Below the pieces are notes generated by a model. It was not told where the DNA came from and ran no database searches. It saw only the letters and a list, made by a program, of their open reading frames with translations. From JACKNG01 sp040220855 (GTDB lineage: Bacteria; Pseudomonadota; Gammaproteobacteria; Ga0077536): DNA of 64,000 nt. A program made the position numbers and the translations under genes. The stretch covers positions 1-64,000 of the forward strand of contig JAVJVZ010000040.1 of NCBI GenBank assembly GCA_040220855.1, read 5' to 3'. Shown here piece by piece: positions 16,269 to 23,576 of the stretch (positions are counted from its first letter, which is position 1; each line of letters begins with the position of its first letter).

Positions 16269-17435
16269 ATGCCCGTGATCACCTCCATCGACGACCTCAA
16301 ACGACTCTACAAATCGCGGGCGCCGCGGATGTTCTACGACTACTGCGAATCCGGCAGCTGGACCGAGCAGACCTTTCGCGAAAACAGCTCGGACTTCGAC
16401 CAGATCCGCCTGCGTCAGCGGGTGGCGGTGAGCATCGACAACCGCGCCACCGCCAGCCGGATGATCGGCGAGGATGTGGCGATGCCGGTGGCGCTGGCGC
16501 CGGTGGGCATGACCGGCATGCAACATGCCGACGGCGAGATCCTGGCTGCGAAAGCCGCCGAAAAATTCGGCGTGCCCTTCACCCTCTCGACCATGTCGAT
16601 CTGTTCGATCGAGGATGTGGCCGAGGCCACAAGCAAGCCTTTCTGGTTCCAGCTCTACACCATGAAGGACGAGGATTATGTGCGCCGCCTGGTCGAACGC
16701 GCCCGGGCCGCAAGGTGCTCGGCGCTGGTGATCACCCTCGATCTGCAAATCCTCGGCCAGCGCCACAAGGATCTGAAGAACGGCCTGTCGGCCCCGCCCA
16801 AGTTGACCCCGGCCGTGATCGCCGATCTGGCGACCCGCTGGCGCTGGGGGCTGGGCATGTTGCAGACCCGGCGGCGCGAGTTCCGCAATATCGTCGGCCA
16901 TGTCAAGGACATCTCCGACCCCGCTTCGCTCATGGCCTGGACCAACGAGAATTTCGACCTCACGCTGGACTGGGGCAAGATCGCAAAGCTCAAGGAGCTG
17001 TGGGGCGGCAAGGTGATCCTGAAAGGCATTCTCGATGCCGAGGACGCCCGGATGGCGCTCAAGGTCGGCGCCGATGCCATCGTGGTGTCGAACCATGGCG
17101 GACGGCAGCTCGACGGGGCGCTGTCCTCGATCCGGGTGCTGCCGGAAATCCTGGATGCGGTGGGCGACGAGATCGAAGTGCATCTCGACAGCGGCATCCG
17201 CTCGGGCCAGGACGTGCTCAAGGCCGTCGCCATGGGCGCCAAGGGCACCTATATCGGCCGCGCCTTCATCTATGGTCTCGGGGCCATGGGCGAGGCCGGC
17301 GTGACCCGGGCGCTGGAGGTGATCCACAAGGAGCTCGACGTCTCGATGGCGCTCTGCGGCAAACGCGACATCAAGCAGGTGAACCGCGATATCCTGCGGG
17401 TGCCGGAGGATTTCGGCGGCCGCTGGCAGCGCTGA
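16269..17435 (+). CDS. lldD: FMN-dependent L-lactate dehydrogenase
   Basis: This 388-aa alpha-hydroxy-acid oxidase family TIM barrel oxidises L-lactate to pyruvate, passing electrons to the respiratory chain at the membrane. FMN and active-site segments include LAPVGMTGMQHADGE, FWFQLYTMKD, KGILDAEDA and the catalytic-His motif SNHGGRQLDGA. The C-terminus GRAFIYGLGAMGEAGVTRAL is conserved. The start at 16269 gives MPVITSIDDLKRL, the usual beginning. It is monocistronic, followed by a hairpin/repeat at 17473. Glycolate or mandelate specificity is less likely but not excluded. Confidence 0.9.
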   Translation: MPVITSIDDLKRLYKSRAPRMFYDYCESGSWTEQTFRENSSDFDQIRLRQRVAVSIDNRATASRMIGEDVAMPVALAPVGMTGMQHADGEILAAKAAEKFGVPFTLSTMSICSIEDVAEATSKPFWFQLYTMKDEDYVRRLVERARAARCSALVITLDLQILGQRHKDLKNGLSAPPKLTPAVIADLATRWRWGLGMLQTRRREFRNIVGHVKDISDPASLMAWTNENFDLTLDWGKIAKLKELWGGKVILKGILDAEDARMALKVGADAIVVSNHGGRQLDGALSSIRVLPEILDAVGDEIEVHLDSGIRSGQDVLKAVAMGAKGTYIGRAFIYGLGAMGEAGVTRALEVIHKELDVSMALCGKRDIKQVNRDILRVPEDFGGRWQR

Positions 17436-17472
17436 GCGCCACCGGGGTTGATGGCCGCCCGAGGCGGAAAAA

Positions 17473-17532
17473 GGGGGCGCTGCCCCCGCCGCCTGCGGCG
17501 CCTCGCCCGCGGGTATTTGTGAACAGAAGAAG
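17473..17532. repeat. hairpin plus conserved tail typical of Rhodobacterales intergenic DNA
   Basis: GGGGGCGCTGCCCCC (17473-17487) is a short stem-loop after lldD. It is followed by GGGTATTTGTGAACAGAAG (17511 on). I recall near-identical hairpin and GTATTT...CAGAAGAAG strings between genes in many Rhodobacteraceae genomes. It lies between convergent genes and may terminate both. Confidence 0.5.
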
Positions 17533-17540
17533 ACCGGGGA

Positions 17541-18140
17541 TCAGGGGCGGAAAATCGGCACATGCGACCCGGCCTCAGGCGGCAGATCGCCGGTGAGACG
17601 GGGGTCGTCGCTGACTTCGACACTCTGGCGGACCGGGGTGAAGCCCGCGCGGCGATAGAACCCCAGCGCCTGCGGGCTGTCGAGCTGGCAGGTGTGGACG
17701 TGGAACCGGGTGATGGGCCGGGAAAAGGCCCGCTCGATGGCGAAATTCATCAGGGCGCGGCCGACGCCCTGACCGATCAGCGCCGGGGTGAGGCCGAAAT
17801 AGGCCAGTTCGCAGCTCTCCCCGTCGCGGCTGTCGAGTTCGAGCAGGCCTTCGGCACGGCCCTGGCATTCGACCGCATAGACCTCGACACCGGGGTCGGT
17901 GATCGCAGCGCCGAGCGCGGCCTCGGACAGACGCAGCCGCGAAAACCACAACCAGTCCGCGCCGCCGACGCGCAGAAACAGAGCGCGATACCAGGCCGGA
18001 TCGGGATCGGTGACGTGGCGGATGGTGCAGCCTTCGGGCATGGCACCGCCGCGCGCGGGCGGCGGCCGGCGCATTTCCAGATAGGTGGTGACCTCGACCA
18101 CCTTGCCGGGGGGAATGTCGTGGGAACCGTCAGCCAACAT
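17541..18140 (-). CDS. GNAT-family N-acetyltransferase
   Basis: This 199-aa protein's last 160 residues form a GNAT fold. The acetyl-CoA pyrophosphate loop is in LIGQGVGRALMNFAIERAF, and QALGFYRRAGFTPVRQSVE is the closing strand-helix pair. The first 30 residues carry HDIPPGKVVEVTTYLEM, unusual for a GNAT leader and perhaps a small added segment. The substrate is unknown. The start at 18140 has AGGAGAGG upstream and overlaps the end of the MFS gene by 11 bp, so the two are translationally coupled. A start at the later Met (AMPEGCTIRHV) is possible. Confidence 0.82.
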   Translation of the reverse strand: MLADGSHDIPPGKVVEVTTYLEMRRPPPARGGAMPEGCTIRHVTDPDPAWYRALFLRVGGADWLWFSRLRLSEAALGAAITDPGVEVYAVECQGRAEGLLELDSRDGESCELAYFGLTPALIGQGVGRALMNFAIERAFSRPITRFHVHTCQLDSPQALGFYRRAGFTPVRQSVEVSDDPRLTGDLPPEAGSHVPIFRP

Positions 18141-19287
18141 GGCCTCTCCTGTGATGGGTTGCGAGCAGCGGCGCGAGGACGAAGGTGATGACCAGCAGCG
18201 CCGCGCCCATCGCCGCGAAGGACCAGCCGAGGCCGATGGCCTCGGAGACGAAGCCCATGACCGGCGGCCCGATGAAAAAGCCGGTATAGCCGATCATGGA
18301 AATCTGCGCGATGACACCTGTGCGGGCGCGGTTGCCGACATTGCGGCCGACATAGGAAAACGCCATCGGCGCCACCACCGAGACACCCAGCCCCAGCACG
18401 GCAAATCCGGCATAGGCCATGGCGAGGCTCTCGGCAAAGGCGGCCGCAAAGGCACCCGTCGCCGACAGCGCCGCGGCCAGCGCCAGAACGGTAACCTCGC
18501 TGAACCGGGTCACCAGCGCCTGGCCGCCCAGCCGCCCCAGCGCCATGGTTCCGCCGAGGATCGCCGGGCCCATCGCGCCTTCGGCCGCGCCGCCACCGAG
18601 AGACCGTTCGAGGTGCAGGGCCGACCAGCCCTCGGTGGCGTTTTCCGCCATGAAGCCGATCAGGATCACCAGTCCGCCGAGCCAGATCAGCCCGCCCGCC
18701 GCCGGTGCCCCTGCGCCGGCCGCCTCGTCGAGCGGCGCGGCGCGGTCGCTGAGCGCCACGCGTACCAGCGCGAGGATGGCCAGCGCGATCAGCGCAAAGA
18801 CCGCCACCGGCGGCCAGCCGGCTTCGCGCAGCAGCCCGGCGGTCAGGGCCGAGACCGCATAGGCCATGGAAAACACCGCATGGGCAAAGTTCATCAGCGG
18901 CCGGCCGCGCCGCGCCTCGACCCCCGAGATCCGCGCATTCATCACCACGTCGAGCGCGCCGGTGGTGCCGGCCGCGACCAGAAGCAGCGGCGCAAAACCC
19001 AGCGGCCCGGTCGCCAGCCCCGGCAGCAGAAACAGCACCGCGGCCGCCAGCGCCAGCGCCGGCAGGGTGCGCTGCTCCAGCCGCGCGTCGAGACGCGGCG
19101 CCAGCCACATCGCGACGATAGTTCCCAGCGCCGCCACCAGCAGGCAGAGGCCGAAGACGCCGTCATTGACGTCGATCCGTGCCTTGATGCCGGGCACCTG
19201 CGCGGCAAAGGCGCCCCAGAGCAGACCCAGCGTCAGAAAGCAGGCCAGGGGCGCGCGCGCGGCGCGGATATCGTCACGTGAAATCAT
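18130..19287 (-). CDS. MFS transporter
   Basis: This 385-aa major facilitator protein has twelve predicted hydrophobic segments. Conserved pieces include LWGAFAAQVPGIKARIDVND near the N-terminus and GYTGFFIGPPVMGFVSEAIG in helix 11, as in the YbjJ-like sugar/drug MFS group. The substrate is unknown. The start at 19287 is chosen because it gives MISRDDIRAARAPLACF; the frame is open further upstream but without similarity. It is translationally coupled to the GNAT gene downstream. Confidence 0.85.
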   Translation of the reverse strand: MISRDDIRAARAPLACFLTLGLLWGAFAAQVPGIKARIDVNDGVFGLCLLVAALGTIVAMWLAPRLDARLEQRTLPALALAAAVLFLLPGLATGPLGFAPLLLVAAGTTGALDVVMNARISGVEARRGRPLMNFAHAVFSMAYAVSALTAGLLREAGWPPVAVFALIALAILALVRVALSDRAAPLDEAAGAGAPAAGGLIWLGGLVILIGFMAENATEGWSALHLERSLGGGAAEGAMGPAILGGTMALGRLGGQALVTRFSEVTVLALAAALSATGAFAAAFAESLAMAYAGFAVLGLGVSVVAPMAFSYVGRNVGNRARTGVIAQISMIGYTGFFIGPPVMGFVSEAIGLGWSFAAMGAALLVITFVLAPLLATHHRRGHVG

Positions 19288-19450
19288 CGCCAAGCCGTGC
19301 CATGACACGGCCGCGCTGGCAATCGGCAAAAACGCAGGCCCGGCTCTGCCGGAAATGGGGTTTCCAAACTTCGCAATCCGGTCTATACGCGCGCCTTCAC
19401 GCGGGGATACAGCCTTGGAGGATTCCCGCCTTGTTTTAGGAGAAAATGAC

Positions 19451-20095
19451 ATGGCTGGTGAGATCCCAGATCTTATTGCCCAGGAACGCACGGGGACAGG
19501 CAAGGGCGCCGCTCGTCAGGCACGCCGCGACGGCATGGTTCCGGGTATCGTTTTTGGTGGCGACGTTGATCCGCTTCCGATTCAGGTTCCGTTCAACGAG
19601 CTGTTCAAGCGCCTGAAGGCAGGCCGCTTCAAGTCGACCCTGTTCAACCTCAAGGTTGACGGTCATGACGACGTTCGGGTGATCTGCCGCGACGTGCAGC
19701 GCGATGTGGTCAAGGACCTGCCGACGCACCTCGACCTGATGCGCCTGCGCCGTACCACCAAGATCAACCTCTTCATCCACGTCGATTTCGTGAACGAAGA
19801 CGCGGCCCCCGGCATCAAGAAGGGCGGCGTTCTGACCGTCGTTCGCCCCGAGGTCGAGTTGGTGGTGACCGCCGGTGACATCCCCGATCACATCACCGTC
19901 GACCTGACCGGGATGGAAATCGGCGACATCGTGCACATCTCTGACGTGACCCTGCCGGAGGGCGCCAAGCCGACCGTCGAACGGGATTTCGTGATCTGCA
20001 ACATCTCTGCCCCCTCCGGCCTCAAGGCCGCCGACGAAGAGGAAGAGGATGTGGATGCCGACGAGGTTCCGGCGACCGAGCAGACCGAAGACTGA
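19451..20095 (+). CDS. rplY: 50S ribosomal protein L25 (Ctc-type)
   Basis: This 214-aa protein binds 5S rRNA in the large subunit. The N-terminal L25 domain is seen in GKGAARQARRDGMVPGIVFG, followed by the C-terminal TL5/Ctc beta domain (about residues 100-190). The tail is very acidic (EEEEDVDADEVPATEQTED), as in alphaproteobacterial L25 proteins. The start at 19451 has TTAGGAGA upstream. It is followed by a good intrinsic terminator and pth, the usual order. Confidence 0.96.
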   Translation: MAGEIPDLIAQERTGTGKGAARQARRDGMVPGIVFGGDVDPLPIQVPFNELFKRLKAGRFKSTLFNLKVDGHDDVRVICRDVQRDVVKDLPTHLDLMRLRRTTKINLFIHVDFVNEDAAPGIKKGGVLTVVRPEVELVVTAGDIPDHITVDLTGMEIGDIVHISDVTLPEGAKPTVERDFVICNISAPSGLKAADEEEEDVDADEVPATEQTED

Positions 20096-20119
20096 TCTTC
20101 GCTGCCCTAGAATTGATGG

Positions 20120-20149
20120 AAAGCCCCGGGCGCAGGTCCGGGGCTTTTT
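20120..20149 (+). terminator. rho-independent terminator after rplY
   Basis: AAAGCCCCGG (20120-20129) pairs with CCGGGGCTTT (20138-20147) and runs into TTTTT. It lies 25 bp after the rplY stop and before pth, so pth may have its own promoter or depend on read-through. Confidence 0.9.
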
Positions 20150-20208
20150 GCATTGAAGCCCGGGCCGGAAAGCGGGCACAAGGAAACAGAGCCAGAGGAG
20201 CGGAGCAG

Positions 20209-20904
20209 ATGCAGATTTTCGTGGGTTTGGGCAATCCCGGCGGGCAGTATGCGGGCAACCGGCACAACATCGGCTTCATGGCGGTCGACCGGATCGCCGA
20301 GGCGCACGGCTTCGGCCCGTGGAAATCCCGCTTTCAGGGGCGTGTGGCCGAAGGCCGGCTGGGCGGCGACAAGCTGCTGCTGCTCAAGCCCGACACCTTC
20401 ATGAACCGCTCCGGCCAGGCGGTGGGCGAGGCGATGCGGTTCTACAAGCTCGCGGCGGAGGACGTCACCGTGTTTCACGACGAGCTTGACCTGGCGCCGG
20501 GCAAATGCCGGGTCAAGACCGGCGGCGGCCATGCCGGCCACAACGGGCTGCGTTCGATCCACGGCCACATCGGCGAGGCCTATCACCGGGTGCGGCTGGG
20601 GATCGGCCATCCCGGCCGCAAGGAGCTGGTCTCGGGCTATGTGCTGCACGATTTCGCCAAGGCGGATGGCGACTGGCTCGAGCCGTTGCTGACCGGCATC
20701 AGCCAGGGCGCCGACGATCTGGCGCGCGGAGATCGGTCGAAGTTTCTCAACGCCGTGGCGCTTCAGGTCGCGCCGCCGCGCAGCTCCACTTCATCCGCGT
20801 CCGGGGCGAAGACGCCCCCCCCGGCCAAGGCCGCAGGGCCGGCTGCCGCGCCGGAGGAAGACAGCCGGTCGCCGTTGCAGAAGCTGGCCGACAAGTTTCG
20901 CTGA
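20209..20904 (+). CDS. pth: peptidyl-tRNA hydrolase
   Basis: This 231-aa enzyme cleaves peptidyl-tRNA released from stalled ribosomes. The family signature is clear in FVGLGNPGGQYAGNRHNIGF (Asn10, His20). VFHDELDLAPGKCRVKTGGG supplies the catalytic Asp, and GHNGLRSI follows. The last 45 residues, rich in Ser/Pro/Ala, extend beyond the E. coli enzyme and are common in alphaproteobacteria. The start at 20209 has GAGGAG upstream. It follows rplY and precedes DUF2237 by 18 bp. Confidence 0.97.
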   Translation: MQIFVGLGNPGGQYAGNRHNIGFMAVDRIAEAHGFGPWKSRFQGRVAEGRLGGDKLLLLKPDTFMNRSGQAVGEAMRFYKLAAEDVTVFHDELDLAPGKCRVKTGGGHAGHNGLRSIHGHIGEAYHRVRLGIGHPGRKELVSGYVLHDFAKADGDWLEPLLTGISQGADDLARGDRSKFLNAVALQVAPPRSSTSSASGAKTPPPAKAAGPAAAPEEDSRSPLQKLADKFR

Positions 20905-20922
20905 GGCGGGAAAGGACACATC

Positions 20923-21294
20923 ATGGACAAAGACCCTGCGATCAACGTGCTGGGAGAGACCCTTGCGCCCTGCTCCACCCGGCCGCTCACCGGCTATTTT
21001 CGCGATGGCCATTGCAACACCTGCGCCCAGGACCGCGGCAACCATACGGTCTGCGCGGTGATGACGGCCGAGTTCCTGGCCTTTTCGAAATACGTCGGCA
21101 ACGATCTCTCGACGCCGCGCCCGGATTTCGGCTTTGCCGGGCTGGCCCCGGGCGATCACTGGTGCCTCTGCGCCGGCCGCTTCCTTCAAGCGCATGACGA
21201 GGGCTGCGCGCCCAAGGTCAACCTGGCGGCAACCCACCGCAAGGCGCTGGAGATCGTCTCGCTCGAGGTGCTGCGGGAGAACGCGCTCGGCTGA
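20923..21294 (+). CDS. DUF2237 family protein
   Basis: This 123-aa cytoplasmic protein contains the DUF2237 pattern NVLGETLAPCSTRPLTGYFR and CAVMTAEFLAFSKYVGNDLS, then DHWCLCAGRF. Several conserved cysteines and histidines could bind a metal. No function is established for the family that I know of. It lies 18 bp after pth and likely shares its transcript. It ends just before a tandem repeat array that separates it from the convergent ligase. Confidence 0.85.
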   Translation: MDKDPAINVLGETLAPCSTRPLTGYFRDGHCNTCAQDRGNHTVCAVMTAEFLAFSKYVGNDLSTPRPDFGFAGLAPGDHWCLCAGRFLQAHDEGCAPKVNLAATHRKALEIVSLEVLRENALG

Positions 21295-21349
21295 CGCCCC
21301 GCCCTCCGCGCCGGGGCCGCGCGGGCGGCGCTATTCGGGCCAAAACTTC

Positions 21350-21680
21350 CGGCAGCGCCACAGGCCCGCCAAGAGGCCCCGGGTCAAGCCCGGGGCGCGG
21401 GGACGCGTGAGGCACGCCGCAAGCCACCCCCGTCCCGGCCGCCGCGCCGGGACCTCCCGGCTCGCCCACCACGCCCTAGAATGAACGGCAGCGCGACCGG
21501 CCTACCAAGAGGCCCCGGGTCAAGCCCGGGGCGCGGGGACGCGTAAGGCACGCCGCAAGCCACCCCCGTCCCGGCCGCCGTGCCGGGACCTCCCGGCTCG
21601 CCCACCACGCCCCAGAATGAACGGCAGCGCGACCGGCCTGCCAAGAGGCCCCGGGTCAAGCCCGGGGCGCGGGCCGGTCC
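21350..21680. repeat. 136-bp tandem repeat, about 2.4 copies, each with a GC hairpin
   Basis: The string AAGAGGCCCCGGGTCAAGCC recurs at 21371, 21507 and 21643, a period of exactly 136 bp, with only a few differences between units. Each unit holds GCCCCGGG-TCAAG-CCCGGGGC, an 8-bp stem. The array fills the space between two convergent genes. No gene is supported here; open frames in it are repeats of Pro/Gly/Arg codons. Confidence 0.9.
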
Positions 21681-21687
21681 TGGCAGC

Positions 21688-23418
21688 TTACTCGGCCCAT
21701 TCCCAGGGCCGGGTATAGGCGCCGAGAACATGGCTCACGTCCTCTTCCCTTGCCGTGCCGGATTTGGAAATCCGCGCCACCAGGCCGCGTTTCTTGTCAT
21801 CGATCACCTCGGCGACATGGGCATCCACCCCGCGCTCGGCCAGCGCCGCGTCATAGACCCGGGTGATCGCCATCTTGCGCAGGTCGGGTTTGAACACCTT
21901 GCCCACCGCCGTCTTCGGCAACTCGTCGAGGATCGTCAGATGCTTGGGGATCGCCGCGCGTTCGTGCACATTGGCGCGGCAATGTTCCATCAGCGCTTCC
22001 TCGGTGACATTGCCCCCCGCCACCAGCTCGACAAAGGCGCAGGGCAGCTCGCCGGAATGCGCGTCGGGTTGGCCGATGGCGCCGGCCATGGCCACCGCCG
22101 GATGCGACAGCAGCGCATCCTCGATCTCGGCCGGATCGATATTGTGACCGCCCCGGATGATCAGATCCTTGGCGCGGCCGGTGATCCAGAGATAGCCATC
22201 CGCATCGACCCGCCCGAGATCGCCGGTGCGCAGGTAGATGTCCTCGTGGAACAGCTCGTGGTTCTTGTCTTCCTCGGTATAGGTCGAGCCGGCATAGACG
22301 CCGGGGTTGGCCACGCAGATCTCGCCGATCTCGTCGACCGCGCATTCCTCGGGGCCGTTGCCCGCGTGTTTGACGATCTTGACGTGGCAATAGGGCAGCG
22401 GGATGCCGACCGAGCCGACCTTCTTTTCGCCCTCGGTGGGATTGACCGACACCAGGCAGGTTGCCTCGGTCAGCCCGTAGCCTTCGATGATCTGCACGTC
22501 CGAGGCGCTCTCGAACCGCTTGAACAGCTCCAGCGGCATCGGCGCCGAGCCGGAAAAGGCGGTCTTGACCGAAGAGATATCGGCATCCACCGGCCGTTGC
22601 ATCAGCGCCGAAACGGCGGTTGGCACGGTGATGATGAAGGTGATCTGCCAGCGTTCGATCAGCTTCCAGAAATTGTCGAAGACCCCTTCGCCGCGATAGC
22701 CCTGCGGTGTCGGAAAGACCACCTGCGCCCCGGAACTGAGCGCCGCCATCAGGATCACATGCACCGCAAAGACATGGAACATCGGCAGCGGGCACATGAT
22801 GCTGTCGGTCTCGTCGAACAGCAGCCGGTCGCCCAGCCAGCCATTGTAGATCATGCCGGAATAGAGGTGCTGCGCCACCTTGGGCATGCCGGTGGTGCCG
22901 CCGGTGTAGAGCATGTAGATCTCGTCACCCTGCGGCGCGACCCGTGCGGCGGGCGCGTGGCCTGCGAGCAGCGTCTCGTAGTCCTCCGCGCCGGCGATGG
23001 CGGCGTCGCCCGGAATCGGGCCGTCGTCGACCGCGACCAGCAGCTTGAGGCGCGCGAGGTGCGGCGCCACGCGTGCGATGCGATCGCCGAGCGAGGTGTG
23101 GAAGACGACCGCCTCGGCATCGGCGTTGTCGAGGAGATAGGCGAGTTCCTCGTCGAGGTAGCGGTAATTGACGTTGACCGGCACCGCGCGCATCTTCAGC
23201 GCGGCGAAATTGGTCTCGCAATATTCCGGCGAATTGTAGAGGTACATGCCGACCTTGGCGCCGGGGCCGAGGCCGGCGGCGGCGAATGCCGCGGCCAGGC
23301 GCGCCGCGCGTGCCTCGTATTCGCGCCAGGTGTAGCGGCGTGCACCCTGCACCACCGCGACCTGGTCGGGCACGGTGTCGGCCACCGCTTCCCACAGCTT
23401 GGCGAAATTGCGAATCAT
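21688..23418 (-). CDS. acyl-CoA synthetase (AMP-forming), apparently chimeric
   Basis: This 576-aa ANL-superfamily ligase is complete in frame, with P-loop TGGTTGMPK, EGYGLTEAT, YLRTGDLGRVD and the GKVFKPDLRK region near the C-terminus. The N-terminal 180 residues (MIRNFAKLWEAVADTVPDQ...) resemble a FadD3/FadD13-like short ligase of about 530-550 aa. From VAQHLYSGMIYNG onward the sequence matches, from memory, the distinct 630-aa acyl-CoA synthetase of Rhodobacteraceae, whose own N-terminus is longer. The change lies at the shared P-loop, where gene content on either side also changes. A functional hybrid cannot be excluded. The start at 23418 has GGGGAGA upstream. Confidence 0.75.
   Translation of the reverse strand: MIRNFAKLWEAVADTVPDQVAVVQGARRYTWREYEARAARLAAAFAAAGLGPGAKVGMYLYNSPEYCETNFAALKMRAVPVNVNYRYLDEELAYLLDNADAEAVVFHTSLGDRIARVAPHLARLKLLVAVDDGPIPGDAAIAGAEDYETLLAGHAPAARVAPQGDEIYMLYTGGTTGMPKVAQHLYSGMIYNGWLGDRLLFDETDSIMCPLPMFHVFAVHVILMAALSSGAQVVFPTPQGYRGEGVFDNFWKLIERWQITFIITVPTAVSALMQRPVDADISSVKTAFSGSAPMPLELFKRFESASDVQIIEGYGLTEATCLVSVNPTEGEKKVGSVGIPLPYCHVKIVKHAGNGPEECAVDEIGEICVANPGVYAGSTYTEEDKNHELFHEDIYLRTGDLGRVDADGYLWITGRAKDLIIRGGHNIDPAEIEDALLSHPAVAMAGAIGQPDAHSGELPCAFVELVAGGNVTEEALMEHCRANVHERAAIPKHLTILDELPKTAVGKVFKPDLRKMAITRVYDAALAERGVDAHVAEVIDDKKRGLVARISKSGTAREEDVSHVLGAYTRPWEWAE
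22879..22908. other. probable junction between two genomes, in a conserved ligase motif
   Basis: The complement encodes YTGGTTGMPK, the ATP/AMP P-loop shared by almost all ANL ligases. Left of it, all genes and intergenic repeats look like Rhodobacteraceae. Right of it, the gene set differs and those repeats are absent. A near-identical stretch of about 30 bases is where two unrelated genes could be joined by assembly or recombination. This is inference from family recognition; no alignment was run. Confidence 0.6.
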
Positions 23419-23576
23419 CGTGTGCGTCTCCCCTCGGCCGCAGTCCGGCAACGCATTGTTACCGTGCAGGGCGCGCCGGACAACGCCCGGCGGCGGGCAA
23501 TCTGATCCGTGCCCGGCAGCGCTCCCGGGGCGCCGATAGAATCCGGTTGTTCACGCCGCACTGCAAGGAGCTGTCA

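Noticed and set aside
21350..21680. Coding frames within the 136-bp repeats
   Set aside because: They are open only because of GC richness, change frame between units (136 is not a multiple of 3) and have no ribosome site.
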